From: Tribonema minus
Taxonomy: Eukaryota > Sar > Xanthophyceae > Tribonematales > Tribonemataceae
Reading direction: 5' to 3'
Length of the DNA: 64,000 nucleotides
Assembly (NCBI GenBank): GCA_017506865.1
Contig: JAFCMP010000530.1
Span: 496,001 to 560,000 of the forward strand
Below, piece after piece: positions 25,001 through 36,698 of the stretch. A model generated the notes under the pieces. That model did no database searches. It worked only from the letters and a program-made list of their open reading frames with translations, and was not told the DNA's origin. The first letter of the stretch is position 1. The number at the start of each line of letters is the position of its first letter. Made by a program: the position numbers and the translations under genes.

Positions 25001-26557
25001 GCACCGCCACATATGGCTGAAATCAGCTGGTCGCTGGACAGCTGTCGCACCGGGCCTCGCGGAGTCTTGCCGCATTCTGCGTTGAATTGATGCTTGACTC
25101 CCTGTGGCGGCGAGGTTCTGGTTGCGTGTCGCGTAACTGTCAACATCACCGCTTGCGACACGCGCGGTACATCCACCACCGCAGTTCACCGCACCAGCAC
25201 AAGCTTTCAAGTAGTCGCTTACAAGGTGCGCCCACCTGGCGCCTCATGGAGCCGCCATTGACATCCCCTGTCGGCGCGTACACCCTCACTGTGCCCCCGC
25301 CGCCCCCGCCCGCATGCCCCCCCGCCACTGCCGCCACCGCCGCCGCCACTGCCGCGCGACAGCTTCGAGCTGGTGACGGCGAGCCAGGTGCTGCACGTGC
25401 AGGGCGCATCGCGCGCGGTCACCACGCAGTGGGTCGCCGCGCTCAAGGAGGCCATCAGCGTGGTGAGTCTCCGCTAACCCTGACCCTGGCCCTAGGGCCT
25501 GGCCCTGATCTGTGCTAACCTGAGCAAAACCCTAGTCTACGCGCAGCGGGCTGCAGCAGTGCTCAATACGCGTGGGCGGAAGCGAACGCGCGTCGCGTCG
25601 CGACATGCGTTGACATCTCGAGCGTGCAGTGTGCTTGATGTGTGTAGGCTCCGCCGCGCCCGCGCGCTTGTCGACATCCTGCGCATCTTCCCTCTTCCGC
25701 GTCTGCACGCGCCGCCCTGCCTATGCTGCGCAAGCCTGCTAGCGGTGCACGTGAGCTTTGCCCGCCGTCATCGCGTCACGCTCTCACAACCGCTCTAACA
25801 ACATCTTTACGTGAGGCATATTATGGAAATCGCCCCTGCTGTGCGCCTCCAGGCCCCCCCCGACAGCGAGGACCCCCTGCTGGCGGAGGCCAGCCGGCTA
25901 GAGGATGAGTTCTACGAGGTATGTACGTACATGTGTTGTGCTTGTTCAGACGCAGGCATGTATTCTTGCGGCCACACCGCACGCTGAATCCGCACCGCAA
26001 CGCCCCGTGCATGAGTGCTGGCAGCGTTGACAGAGGGGAGTGTGGGGGCCGCCCTACTTCGAAGTATGTGTGTGCTCGCGGCAGCGCGCGCTGGCACATC
26101 TACGCAAACGTACTCAGCCTGACAAGCTTGCGTGCCATTGGCTTGTAGTCTGCTAATGGCGTGCGCAGCAGAGCGCGCCGCTGCTGCCTCTCCCGCATAG
26201 AGAGCGCGTGCATCTCTGCGCATAGCTACCTATGCCGCGATGCCCACGCTCCCTCATCACGCTCAAACCCCCTAAACCCCCCCCCCCCCCCCCCCCCCCT
26301 CGCCCCCCCAGGTGACCTTTGAGAGCAAGCAGCCCCTCGGCGTCGTCCTGGAGCGCTCCAAGGAGTGGGCCATCGTCAAGCTGTCCAACGCGCAGGTGTC
26401 GGCGGTGACGGTCGGCTCGGCGCTGTCGGCGATCAACGGCAAGAGCGTCGTCCTGCGCCCGTACCACAGCACCATCTCCATGCTCACGGCGTGGCAGCCG
26501 CCGCTCACGCTCGTCTTCCGCCGCGCGCCGGAGAAGAGCGGTGAGCGCTGCTGCCGC

Positions 26558-26627
<70 letters not shown>

Positions 26628-29600
26628 CCGTCGCCGCCCCGCGTCGCCCCTGCGCTCCCATTGTACGGGCGTTGCGCGCAGCGTCTGCTGCTGCGCCACC
26701 GCCTCCGCTGGTTGCCACCGCGCCCCAGTGCGCTCGTGTTGTGCTGGCGATGGCCGCCCTCCCTCAGCAAAGAGGCAGGCTGCTTTGCGGAGGGCACTGG
26801 CTGACTAGGGTCTGGGTTGTCGCCTCAACTTCAACTTTGAAGACAATGCGACAAGTGCTCATTGTCACGAAGCCCGTTGCCCTCGCGCGCCCGCCGCCAC
26901 GGGGGCACCGGGCATGTGGCCCCGCATTCTCTGCGCTAGGCAAGCATGTTCCGCTGCCGTTTTTGTCGCCCATCCTATAATCCTACTCTCGACCCCGCGC
27001 CCTCACACACACGACCTCTGCTGCGCACTCTTGCAATGCCTTGTCCCACGATGCCCCATTCCCCCCCTCTTCCTCCCCCCTCGCGCAGGCTGGCTCAAGA
27101 AGCAGCGCTCGCTGTGGGACCGCAAGCGCCGCATGCCGACGGCGCTGGGCGTGGGCGTCGGCGGGGGGGGCACGGGAGGGGGCGCGGCTGGGGCGGGGGG
27201 GGGGCTCGCGCCCGACGGCGGCGGCGGCGGCGACGCGGCGGCGCGGCGCGGGCCGCGGCGGTGGCGCGCGCTCTACTTCATACTCGCGGAGGGGAAGCTG
27301 AGCTGGTTCAGCACGGACGGGCCGACGGCGCGGTTGAGGGGGGTGGTGAGTCATGTTGAAGTTGTGCCTGGTGTTGAAGTTGTGCTGTTGAAGCGCGTCG
27401 CCTGGGGGGGGGCGGGGGGGGGGGCACCGCTCTCGCGCCGCCGCTGCTGCGCGCTGCACCGCCGCGCGCTCGACCCTGTCGGCCGCTATGGCTCCCATTT
27501 GCAGGTGCCAACTGGTACTCATGAGGCAAAGCGCCAGGCGTCAGTCATACATTGAGGAGTACAGCGGAGCAGAAGTCTAACCTAACTCTAACCCTAGTCT
27601 GGCGCAGAGCTTGCAGGCGCTCGTGCGCCAGTAAGCGTAACTGCGCACGGCAACAACAGCGTCTATGTGTGCGCTTCACGAGACATGCCGTCTGAAACTG
27701 CGGTGCATACATGCTGCGTTGCGCACGCGCGCCCGTGCTGCCCGCCTCACCGCGTCCGCCGCTGCCTCCGCTGCCGCTGCCTCCGCTGCCGCGATCGCTT
27801 CGCACCGCAGGTGCCCATGATGGGCAGCGCAGTGAGCCTGCTGCCGTTCGACGCCGTCGGCCAGCACTTTGTGCTGAGCGTTGTGAGCGGCATCACGACC
27901 CTCACGCTGCAGGTATGTATGTACATGCAAATTTAGGGTTAGGGTTTGGGTGAGGGCTCGCCAGGCGGTGTGGCCATGCTTTGGGTCATGTCTCGGGGGG
28001 GGGGGGTTGGGGGGGGGCACGTCGAGCACAGCGGGTGCGCAGATGACCGACGCGGTCTGCGAGAGTGTGACAAGTCTGAGTCAGACTGCAGCTTGTCCCG
28101 CTGGTGTCCTGCGTCCTTTCCTCAGTGGTGATTGTCAGCAGGGAATGCAGTCAGGGACCCCGACCGCCGCCACATCAAGTACTGCCATACATGCATACCC
28201 CAACCGCCGCCACATGAAGTACTGCCATACATGGACACCCCAACCGCCGGCACATGAAGCACGGTCATGCAAGCTCGTAAGCGGGTCATGAAGGCAGCGC
28301 AGCTGTGCATGTGTGTGTGTTCAGCTTTTCTCCGCCATGTTGTCACTGCTCTACCATGGAGGGTGCAATGCATGCTCCTGCAATGATCGATGCGCCGGCA
28401 TCACGACTGCAAAGATGTGCTTCACCAGGTTACGCAGCAGCCATGTGCCATGCGCCTCCAAGGCACTTCACTTAGTACCAGCCCGGCCTCTGCACAAAAG
28501 TGATGACCGTCGCATGCGGCGCTCACACGGGCGACTCTCTGACTCAACTCGTACTCGACTTCGTGACTCTGCCACTCCGCGACGCGCGCGCGCGCCAGGG
28601 CCTGACCCACGAGGACATGCTGGACTGGGCCACGCACCTGTACCACGCGAGCGCCGTCGCCAACGGCGGCGGCTACCTGCTGGAGAAGGAGCGCCAGCGC
28701 GAGCGCGCCTTTGAGGAGGAGCGCGCGCGCAGGGCGCAGGCGCGCGCCGCGGAGCTCGAGGCCGCGGAGAAGCGCCAGGTGCGCCGCCGTTGCCGCGCTG
28801 TTGCTGCCGCCGCCGCCGCCGCTGCTGCCGCCGGCATCAATTGCTGTGTGCGTGCGGTGCCGCTGCGGCGCTGCCGCTGATTTTGCCGTGCAGGGTAAGG
28901 AGTTCAAGTAGGGCGAGCGCGCGGCACACGCGACGGCAGCGCAAGCACGCCCCCAGGCCCGGGCCGCAGAGCAGCAACAAGGGTCAGCCTCAGGGAGGGT
29001 TTAGGGTTAGCCGCAGAGCAGCGACACGCGTCAGCCTCAGGGTAGGTTTACTTTTTAGGGCCAGGATCCGGCGGCAGCGAAGGGGGGGTCGCGCGTGCGC
29101 CCCTCTGCTGGTCAGTCGGCGCCGCTGCTGCCGCTGCCCCCCCCCCCCCTGGCTCGTTTGTTGAAGGTTCAGTGTCAACATCGCTGCTGCCGAGGAGCGC
29201 ATTCGGCGTGCGCACCCGACGCCCGTGCGAAGAGCAGGAGGGACGAGCACCTGAGCATCATCACCACACTACTGCGGCCGCGGGGTGCGGTGTCGGCGGC
29301 GCATTGGCGGGGGGGCGCAGCCGCCTCACGATGATGGACAGCAACACGTGTGTCCAGCAGGCGCGGAGGCACGGCTGGGATGGTGCAAGCCACACAGCTC
29401 AGCACAGTGCCACTCTCCGCTTGAGCGTTGGGGACTGTTGCGTGCATAGTAAGCTCGGTGATGAATTGAGCAGAGAGCGGTCAAGGATGCGCTGGTATGG
29501 GGGGGTTTGTGGAGGCACAGTGTACCGAGACCCCGGCGCCGGCCGAGCGATGCTATCTAAGAGTGCACCTGCTTGTGGCAGTGCTCTGCCCCCGCGTACT

Positions 29601-30688
29601 GACTGTCATTATGCGTGCTAGGTCACAGCATTCACTACAGCTGAGCTATAATATACACACCCATGCCGCAAAACTGGTACAGATGGAGGCGGAGGCGCAG
29701 AAGGCGGCAGCCGCGGCTGCTGAGGTTGCGCGCCAAGAAGCTGTCACCAGCGGCGGCAGCGGCGGCGGCGGCGCCTCACCAGATGACGCCGGCGCCGCTG
29801 CCGATGCTTCCGTGAGTGGGGATGCGTCGGCGGCGCGCGCCGCCAACAATCGGCGCGGCGGCAGCGCGGCGGAGACGGCGGCGGCGGCGGCGCTGGCGGC
29901 GGCGGAGGCAGCGGCGCTTGCTGAGGAGGCGGAGGTGGCGGCGCAGGTGGCCGCGGCGGCGGTCGCGGAGCTGGTGAGTCGTGCGACACGCCTGAGCACC
30001 GAGGCACTGCTGCTGGTGCGCTGCTGCGTCATCGCAGGCCGCGCGTGCCTGTGCCCGCAGGTACCGAGGCGCGCGCGCGTGCCGCGCGGCGTGCATGCTT
30101 GTCTCAAGCGCCGGGCAGCAGCGTGGGCGCACGCAGAGTGCTGCGCCCTCGGTGCCGCACGCGTGGCGTGGCGCGTAGAGCTGCGCACACCTCGGCCGCT
30201 TCTGCTGGCGGCACGCCGGTTTGCGTGGGAGTGATTCCTCTCACCTCACGCACCATCCCCCTCCCCCTGCTGCAGCCGCGTCAGAGGAAGCACGTGATGC
30301 GCGCCACTTTACATGTGTTGCTGCTGCTGCTGATGTTACCCAGCGAGCTGCTCCGTTCCATAGCTGCGCTGCTCTCGCGCTGCTGCGCCGCGCCCGACGC
30401 TCACACGCGCCGCCGCCGGTGCTGCCTGCCGCCGCCGCAGGAGTACGCGCGCGAGCAGGAGGCGGCGGCGGCGTCCGCGGCCGCCAAGCGCAGCCAGGAG
30501 AAGCGGCGCGCGCTCGCGGCGGAGGTCGACGCCGCGCTGCGTGAGCTGCTCGCGCGGCAGACCGTCTCCTCGCGCCACCGCGACGTGCTGCAGCAGCTGT
30601 CCAGCGCCGCCGCGGACAGCCGCCGCGGCAGCCTCGGCGCGGCCGTGGCGGCGCGCGGCTGCAGCAGCGCGGGGACCTCGCCCAAGCC

Positions 30689-30719
<31 letters not shown>

Positions 30720-30965
30720 GGCGACAGCGGCGGCGCCGGCGCGTTCGGCTTTGAGCGCGCGCGGCCGGTGTCGATCGCCGCGCGCACGGCCTCGTCGCGG
30801 CGCAGCTCGCACGCCGCGCGCCGCACGCACAGCATCGACCTGCCCGCGCAAGAGGCGCCGGCGCCGCTGCCGCCGCCGCCGTCCGACGGCGACGCGGCGC
30901 TGCAGGCGGTGGCGGAGGGAGCGGCGGCGGACGACGATGCGGAGGCAGCGGGCCAGGTGCGTATG

Positions 30966-30996
<31 letters not shown>

Positions 30997-33370
30997 TGAC
31001 GGAGGCGGCGTCGACCGCTGGGGCCAGGACAGGTGTTGCATGCATCAGCTGTGCCAGCCAACTAAGGCTGAACTCTGCTTCCGTGGTCAGTGCTGCAGGG
31101 AATCGCCTTGCTGCACGGTCTGGACTCCGCAGCGATTGCATGTTTCGTTGTGGACGCCATTCCCTCACGCGTTTTGCGGTGCGTGGCATGGCTTAGGCTG
31201 AGTCTGAGCAGTGCTGCACAACACGCATAAGGCGTTCGCCCAAGCGACACACCCTCTTTGCCTTGCATGTCAACATGACTCGCAACTCTCAGCCCTGGGC
31301 GCAGCTCATCACTCCCTCGACTCTCGGCTCTACGCACGGCTCACCACCCTGTGACACTGCATGCGCCGTCTTGCGGCGCAGGCGCCTTCTGAACGAGGCG
31401 ACACCAATCGCTTCCGCATAGAAGAGTTCTCGGACGGCGGCGGCGACATCACGAGCACCGAGCCCAACCTTGAGTCGCCGCCGCAGCAGCAGCCGGAGGA
31501 CTCGCGCAGGCGCAGCGGCATCGCGGCGGCGCGTGTCTCCAGGATCAACGTGCCGCCCATCGACGTGTCTGCGCCGCCGCCTCCGCCACATCAGCAGCAG
31601 CAGCAGCAGCACCACGTGCACAGCCGCGCTCCCGCGTTGCTGTACGCGCCCAGCCCCAGCGGCAGCCCCGACGCGGAGGCGCAGCGCGCGGCGGCAGCCT
31701 GCGGCGGCGCGCTGCGTGACTCCCGCGGCGGCGGCAGCGGTGGCGACGCGGCACCGGTGGTGCCGAGCACGCCGACGCGCTACTGCGGCCCGCGCGTCGC
31801 GGACATGGTGCGCATGCGCTCCGCCAAGGGGTCGTCGCTCGGGCACAGCGCGCCGCTGCCCGCGCCACAGCCGATCGTGCGCGACGGCCCGTCGGTCACG
31901 GAGATGCTCAAGCGCATCCGCAGCAGCGGCGACAGCCTCAGCGGCACGCTGTCGGCGGCGCCGGCCGCCGCCCGCGCCGCACCTGCATCCGCGGCGGCGG
32001 CGCCGGCGCCGACCGGCGCGGTGCACCGGGGCGCAGGCGGCAAGTCCATGGGCGGCGGCGCGGTGCTGGCAGCGGCGGCGCGCGTCGCGGCGGCGCGCGC
32101 CGCAGAGTACGCGCGCCTCGCCGACTGGGTCGGCGCCGTCACGGGCGAGCCGCTGAGCGAGCGCGAGGGGCTGGCGACGGGGCTGCGCGACGGCCGCAGG
32201 CTGTGCGTGCTGCTCGATCGCCTCGGCGCGCCGCCGCCGCTGCTGGCGTCGCCGGGCGCCTCGGCGCCACCGCCGCTGGCGCAGTTCCTGCGCGGCGCGG
32301 CGGCGCTCGGCGTCGCCCCCGCGGACCTCTTTGCGGAGGCCGACGTGGCGGCGGCGGGGCCCGCGGCGGACGCGGCGGTGGCGCGGACGCTGCGCGCGCT
32401 GGCGACGCGCGTGCCCGCGGCGCTGCCGCGCTACGCCGGCCCCCTCCCGCGCACGCCGCACGTCGGCGCGCGCGGGACGCTGGCGGAGGCCGCCGCCGCG
32501 GCGGCATCGACGGGGGCGGCGTCCGCCGCAGCGATGGACGGCGACGCGTCCGACGACGAAGGGTCGGTGTCCGAGATGCAGTCGGACTCGGAGTCGCCGG
32601 GGCTGAGGGCGCGCGCGTCCCGGCGCGGTGGCGGCGGCGGCGGCGGCGGTGACGCCGTGTGGCTGACGGACGCGGTGCTGGAGCAGGCGTTCGCGTCGCT
32701 GGACCTGACGGCGCAGAGTGCGCACCTCAACGCGATGCAGTTCGCGTCGCTGTGGCGCGTGCTCACGGGCGAGGAGTCGCTGTATCGCGAGATGGTCGCG
32801 TTCCGCCGTTTCGGTGAGCGTGTCTCGTGTGTCTCCGGCCGTTGCCTGTGCGCAGTGTCTGCGCGCGATCACCGTGTGCGCGCAGGCGGGCGGACATTGC
32901 CCCTTCGTATGCAACTGGCCTCACCCGGACCCCTTTTACGGGCCTGTCACACACTTTGAGCATCACCAACGCCGCCGTCACCACCGCGCCTCTGTCTGAC
33001 CACGACGAGCTCAGCGCTGCGCTCCCGCGTACCGCGCTGCACACGCCGGCGGCCACTTTCGATGCGCAGTCTCAGCGCGTGGCCGCAATGTGCCCGCAGC
33101 CTGCAGCCCTACCTGCACGATTACACTCATCTGCACCTCGACACTCTATGCGCCACCCGCGCTGCCGTCACTGTCACACCTCTGTCCGGCACACGGGGGG
33201 CTGAGCGCTGCCCTCCCGCGCGCGCCGCTGCAGACGCCGGCGGCGACTCCGTCGTGGACCTGGACGAGTTCAAGGCCGGCTTCCGCCTGTATGAGCGCGA
33301 GCTGGGGCCCGAGCACCCCATCCTCATGAACCTGCGCGCGTGGGCAGAGTCGCAGACCGTTTCGTTCTGA
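19085..33370 (+). CDS. Multi-PH, PDZ-like, CH-domain and EF-hand scaffold protein
   Basis: Predicted cytoplasmic scaffold linking phosphoinositide membranes to actin. Exons: 19085-19687, 20399-20473, 20740-20945, 22420-22522, 23193-23324, 23877-24073, 24816-24905, 25363-25462, 25853-25918, 26312-26540, 27089-27345, 27811-27912, 28599-28778, 29683-29973, 30441-30956, 31382-32813, 33234-33370. All are GT-AG with matching phases, 1571 aa. Four PH domains: about 119-226 (TGYLIKRPS to RQEWKDAI), 232-350 (RGYLGKR to CQRWIAAI), 403-502 (MRGYLLTR to TQWVAALKEAI), 601-770 (GWLKKQRS to MLDWATHLYHA, split by a Gly-rich insert). A PDZ-like domain is at 525-600 (PLGVVLERS, SALSAINGKSV). Ala/Glu-rich helices and low-complexity sequence fill about 735-1290. 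The CH domain at 1290-1400 has LADWVGAV and GLRDGRRLCVLLDRLG. EF-hands follow; the last loop DAGGDSVVDLDE keeps positions 1, 5, 9 and 12. The start is uncertain: ATG 19244 or an upstream exon is possible. No named family with this whole layout comes to mind. Confidence 0.85.
19633..19872 (+). repeat. Duplicated donor edge of the PH/CH gene exon 1
   Basis: The last ~55 bp of exon 1 (FYDPPGAPFGLCVAAPGK, ending 19687) and its donor recur at about 19801-19872 as YDLPMAPSGQCGAAPGK. In the copy the donor GT has become GC (AAAGGCAGGG). Confidence 0.75.
23691..23828 (+). repeat. Tandem duplication, ~69 bp, in PH/CH intron 5
   Basis: GAGCTCCTGAGCCGTGACGA at 23691 recurs at 23760 with one change; each copy is followed by a C-rich tract. 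It lies in the intron just upstream of exon 6. Confidence 0.75.
26559..26626 (+). repeat. (GCT)n microsatellite in PH/CH intron 10
   Basis: About 22 near-perfect GCT units begin 18 bases after the donor at 26541. The tract is CUG-rich on the transcribed sense strand. In other frames it gives long poly-Ala, poly-Cys or poly-Gln runs that are not genes. Confidence 0.9.
27930..27957 (+). repeat. Telomere-like run in PH/CH intron 12
   Basis: TTAGGGTTAGGGTTTGGG lies about 20 bp after the donor at 27913. Similar runs in this gene are near 24210-24260, 25475-25535 (CCCTAA-like sense), 27575-27597 (CCTAA-like) and 28999-29010, all in introns. Confidence 0.8.
28156..28268 (+). repeat. Three tandem ~40-bp units in PH/CH intron 12
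   Basis: Units of the form CCCCAACCGCCGCCACATGA followed by AGTACTGCCATACATG repeat three times with a few changes. The function is unknown; probably a minisatellite. Confidence 0.8.
28966..29058 (+). repeat. Two tandem units around a telomere-like core, PH/CH intron 13
   Basis: CGCAGAGCAGC followed by GTCAGCCTCAGGG and a GGTTTAGGG-like segment occurs twice in tandem, about 45 bp per unit. Confidence 0.65.
33006..33256 (+). repeat. Duplicated acceptor edge of the PH/CH last exon
   Basis: The acceptor region and first codons of the last exon (CTGAGCGCTGCCCTCCCGCG, then CTGCAGACGCCGGCGGCGAC at about 33201-33250) have an upstream copy at 33008-33060, where the acceptor CTGCAG reads CTGCAC and the copy diverges after about 15 exonic bases. 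Confidence 0.7.
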
Positions 33371-34279
33371 TGGCGAGAGGGCGCTCAGGCGGCGGCGGCG
33401 GCGACGGCGCTGGCGCAGCGCGGCGATGCCGGCAGCAGCTGCGATGCCACGGCTGGGCAGCTGCGGCACCGCTGTCGGCAGCAGCGACGGCAACAGCGGC
33501 GGCGGCGGCGACGGCGGCAGCGCCGCGGCTGTGTGTAGCGGTAGAAGCGCGGGTGCGTGTGCATGTGTATGGTACATACTTCTGGAGTGGCCGGCAGCTC
33601 GGGGGGTCGCTGGGCAGCTGCGCAGGCGCGGCAGGGCGGCAGTGACCTTGCACGGCAATGTGGATGTTGACATGTAGTTTTGGCCTTTTGATCACAGGGC
33701 GCAGAAGGTTACGTTGTTCGAGCGGTGAAACTGGGAGAGGGGAGGGGGGGGGGGGAGATTAAAAGTGAAATATCTGTTGGTATCTGGAGTGTCACACGCT
33801 GGAACAAATAGCATGCTCTGTGCAGTTAGTGCATTGGGAACGCGTGGCACAATTTCTTGCTTCAATCCCCAGCACTGATCGCATTGCATTACGCTGGCGC
33901 AGAATGCTGATGTATGTATGTATGTGAGGTGTAGTTCACTTGTCTGACCTAGCATATGCACAAGTGTGGCGGGCTTTGACAAGATGATTCCATTTAGTGC
34001 CCTCAACACTGTTTGTGAACCATGGTGGCTGAGCTGGATGCAAGATATCACAAGTCACTTCATGTTGGCAGACAGAAATTAACATATATGAACCACATGC
34101 GTACGATAGGCTGATGCTCGCTGGTGATTCATCAATCAGTTCATTGTGCAACATGCCGCACAAGCAGAGAAAATCCATCCCTGGAATCGTCATCTCCGAT
34201 CAACTACGAAACACGTGAAAACATAACAGCGTCAGCATGCATCAGCGTAGAAACCTCTGCTTGTGGTAGGCGACTACTT
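33371..34279. other. 3' flank of the PH/CH gene, no clear gene
   Basis: A minus-strand open frame at 33936-34193 (85 codons, Cys- and His-containing, not GC-skewed) is the only frame here that is not an obvious shadow. I do not recognise it; it abuts copy B and could be a remnant of the same element. Confidence 0.4.
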
Positions 34280-36698
34280 CCTCGCATAGCAGATGCAGAT
34301 GCTCGGGCTTTCAACTAAGCAAGAAGCACCTGCGCTAGCATGAATGTGGGCAGGCATCAGCCATTTACGCGTCTTTGGCAAGCAACAAGACATTCACGTG
34401 ATATCCCTTGACACTGCCACAGGACCACAAATGGTTGCGGGATACCCAGGTACGCAAGACTGTTGTAGCACATGTGACTCAACCCGACATGCAGCAGGCG
34501 TCAACAATCGGCACATTGTGATGTGCTCGACGCGACCATCACTCAATTTGCACATGTTCAAACAGCAAGCACTCACACAGTAACCCACATGCAGGACATT
34601 CAACAAAGCAGAGGATGCAGACAAAGCAACAGAGAGAAATACACAACCAAGCGAATCCACGATCTCGAGAGGTGTGTGCAAAAGTGTTTTCATTCATGCG
34701 TGTGTGTGGAGCGCATGGAGAAGCGCTTGCAGAGCAGGCGCTTTCAGAGAGCACAAGCCTCAATACTACTGTGCGACATGTGTAAAAGTCTGCACTTCGC
34801 AAGGTGTTGAGTAGCTCGTGCTGCAGGGGAAGAAAGTCTGCACTTGTCAAGAAGTTGTGCAGCTAATGCCGTGCTTGACTGTACTACGGCAGATGGTTTG
34901 GAGGAAACCAGTGCCACCAGCAGCAGAACCAACCTCCGATTCGACACATCCCTCAGCTGCTCTTGCCACTCAAATCATGAGTGGTAACAACTCAAGGGAG
35001 TGCCTGTGACCGCTGCAAGATCGCTCTAGCCCCAACTGGAAGCAGGGGTAACAATGTTCGCGGTCTGGTGCCTACTGCAGAGATACCAGCCATTTGCCAA
35101 AAGCTGCTCTGGCGCAACTTGCATGCGAGGCGAAGGGGTTGACGGCTGAACGTGATGCTCAACTCGCTTCACGCAAGCCGCTCTCCCCCCTTCATCTCTC
35201 ACACAAAGAAGCGTAACAACTCGAGGCGCCGCCTACAGACTGCTCTAGCGCCACTCGAATGCGCAGCGAAGGGATAACATCAATGTGCAGTGGCATTCGC
35301 ATCGCTTAAGCCGCTCTTGACCCTTGAGTCGGAAACACTCATGCAGTGTAACAGCTGACATCTAGCGTGAAACACCTGCTCTTGCGCCCGTCGGTGCTCA
35401 GCAAGGAAGTTAACAGCTGTGAATGGGTAGTACCCATGCCACGAAACTGCTCTCCCTTCCCTACTGAACACGTCCGGGCGTAACAGGTTGAACCACACAA
35501 AGCTGATCTAGCACCGCAAGGATGCCTCCCACAGGGTTGACAGCTATGAAGCGATGAGGCAAGCACTACACACAGCTGCTCTTACCCAGTCACCTGGCAC
35601 ATGAGAGCGTAACAGCTGCAGGCTTGGCTTGGCTTGGGGTAGAGCTGCTCTCGCGTCTTCGGAAGGGTCCCGGAGACGTGACAACTGATACCCCGTGGTG
35701 ACTTCTGCTGTGCACGAAGCTGCTCTGGCCCCCTCTCGTGAAAGAGGGAGTAACAACTAGCGTACAGGGCGTGGTGGTGGTAGGTGTTGCTGGCTGCTGG
35801 CTTGCGTGATGGCGTGGAGCGCGGGGGTGGGCAGCGAAGCAGGCATCTGCAGGAGGGCGATCGCGGCAAAGGGACGAGAAAAGACAGCAATCGAGTGATT
35901 TGTGATGCGTCGATGATTGAGATGCCTGTGACAGCATGCTGACGAGCATCCACGCTGCCAACTACAGCACGAAAACACGAAGCGCAAGATACAAACGCCC
36001 CAAGTACCGATCCGAATAAAACTAGATACGGGCAAGTCTCTGAGCCGCACATCAAGTGGGCGCGCCTGCGGATAACAGCAGATGGTCATCGGAGGAATAG
36101 TACTATCGATATCTTAGCAGCACTGACCTTTGCCGCATGCGCTTGTGCTTGTGGGGCTGCAGGTTGAAGCTCTCGGCATATCTTTGGGGGGCTGATGCCG
36201 AGGTTGCTGCTGATGTTGCTGCCAGTGCTGGCGAGCTGGTGATGAGGAGAGGAGGGCTGAGCCCTGCACGGTGGAGGCTTCACATGATGTGGTGGTGGTG
36301 TCGTCGTTTGTTGTTCTTGCTCGAGGAGAGTGAGGGAGTGATGAGCCCTGAGAGAGTCCCTGCTGACGGCAGTGCTCACGGCAGTGCTCCACAGGTTCCG
36401 ATAAATCTCGCGGAAATTGAACAAGCGGGACTCTACTCTCGAGTGAGAGTCTCATCGGGGAGTCGCACAGATTTGCTCATGCGCGCAGTGTAAGAAAAGC
36501 AGCGTCGTAATTGAATCTCAGGGAGAACTGAGTATTTAGTACACAGTAGCACACCCAGGAAACTCAAGCGAATGAGGACATCTTCCTCTGAGGTGTGATG
36601 CAAACAGCAAGTTCAACTGCAAAGCGGCCGGCGCATATCTTGCAAGTGAAGACACAGCTGCATGTGCACAATATGACACTCGAAAACCGCTCACAGAG
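34280..36698 (-). mobile_element. Inverted-repeat element, copy B (~2.4 kb)
   Basis: Reverse-complement counterpart of 12735-15120. Several long frames open in copy A are kept with only a few residue changes (for example 36086-36424 against 13007-13345), showing recent common origin. It lies in the convergent gap between the PH/CH gene and the ferlin, so both copies sit in 3'-to-3' gaps. The two copies enclose about 19 kb containing RPAC1 and the PH/CH gene. Confidence 0.75.

Noticed and set aside
26541-26804. Poly-Ala and poly-Gln frames through the GCT repeat
   Set aside because: The repeat starts just after a confirmed donor and is intronic.
31289-32914. 541-codon open frame on the minus strand
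   Set aside because: It is the antisense shadow of the GC-rich CH-domain exon; composition is Arg/Ala-dominated with no domain.
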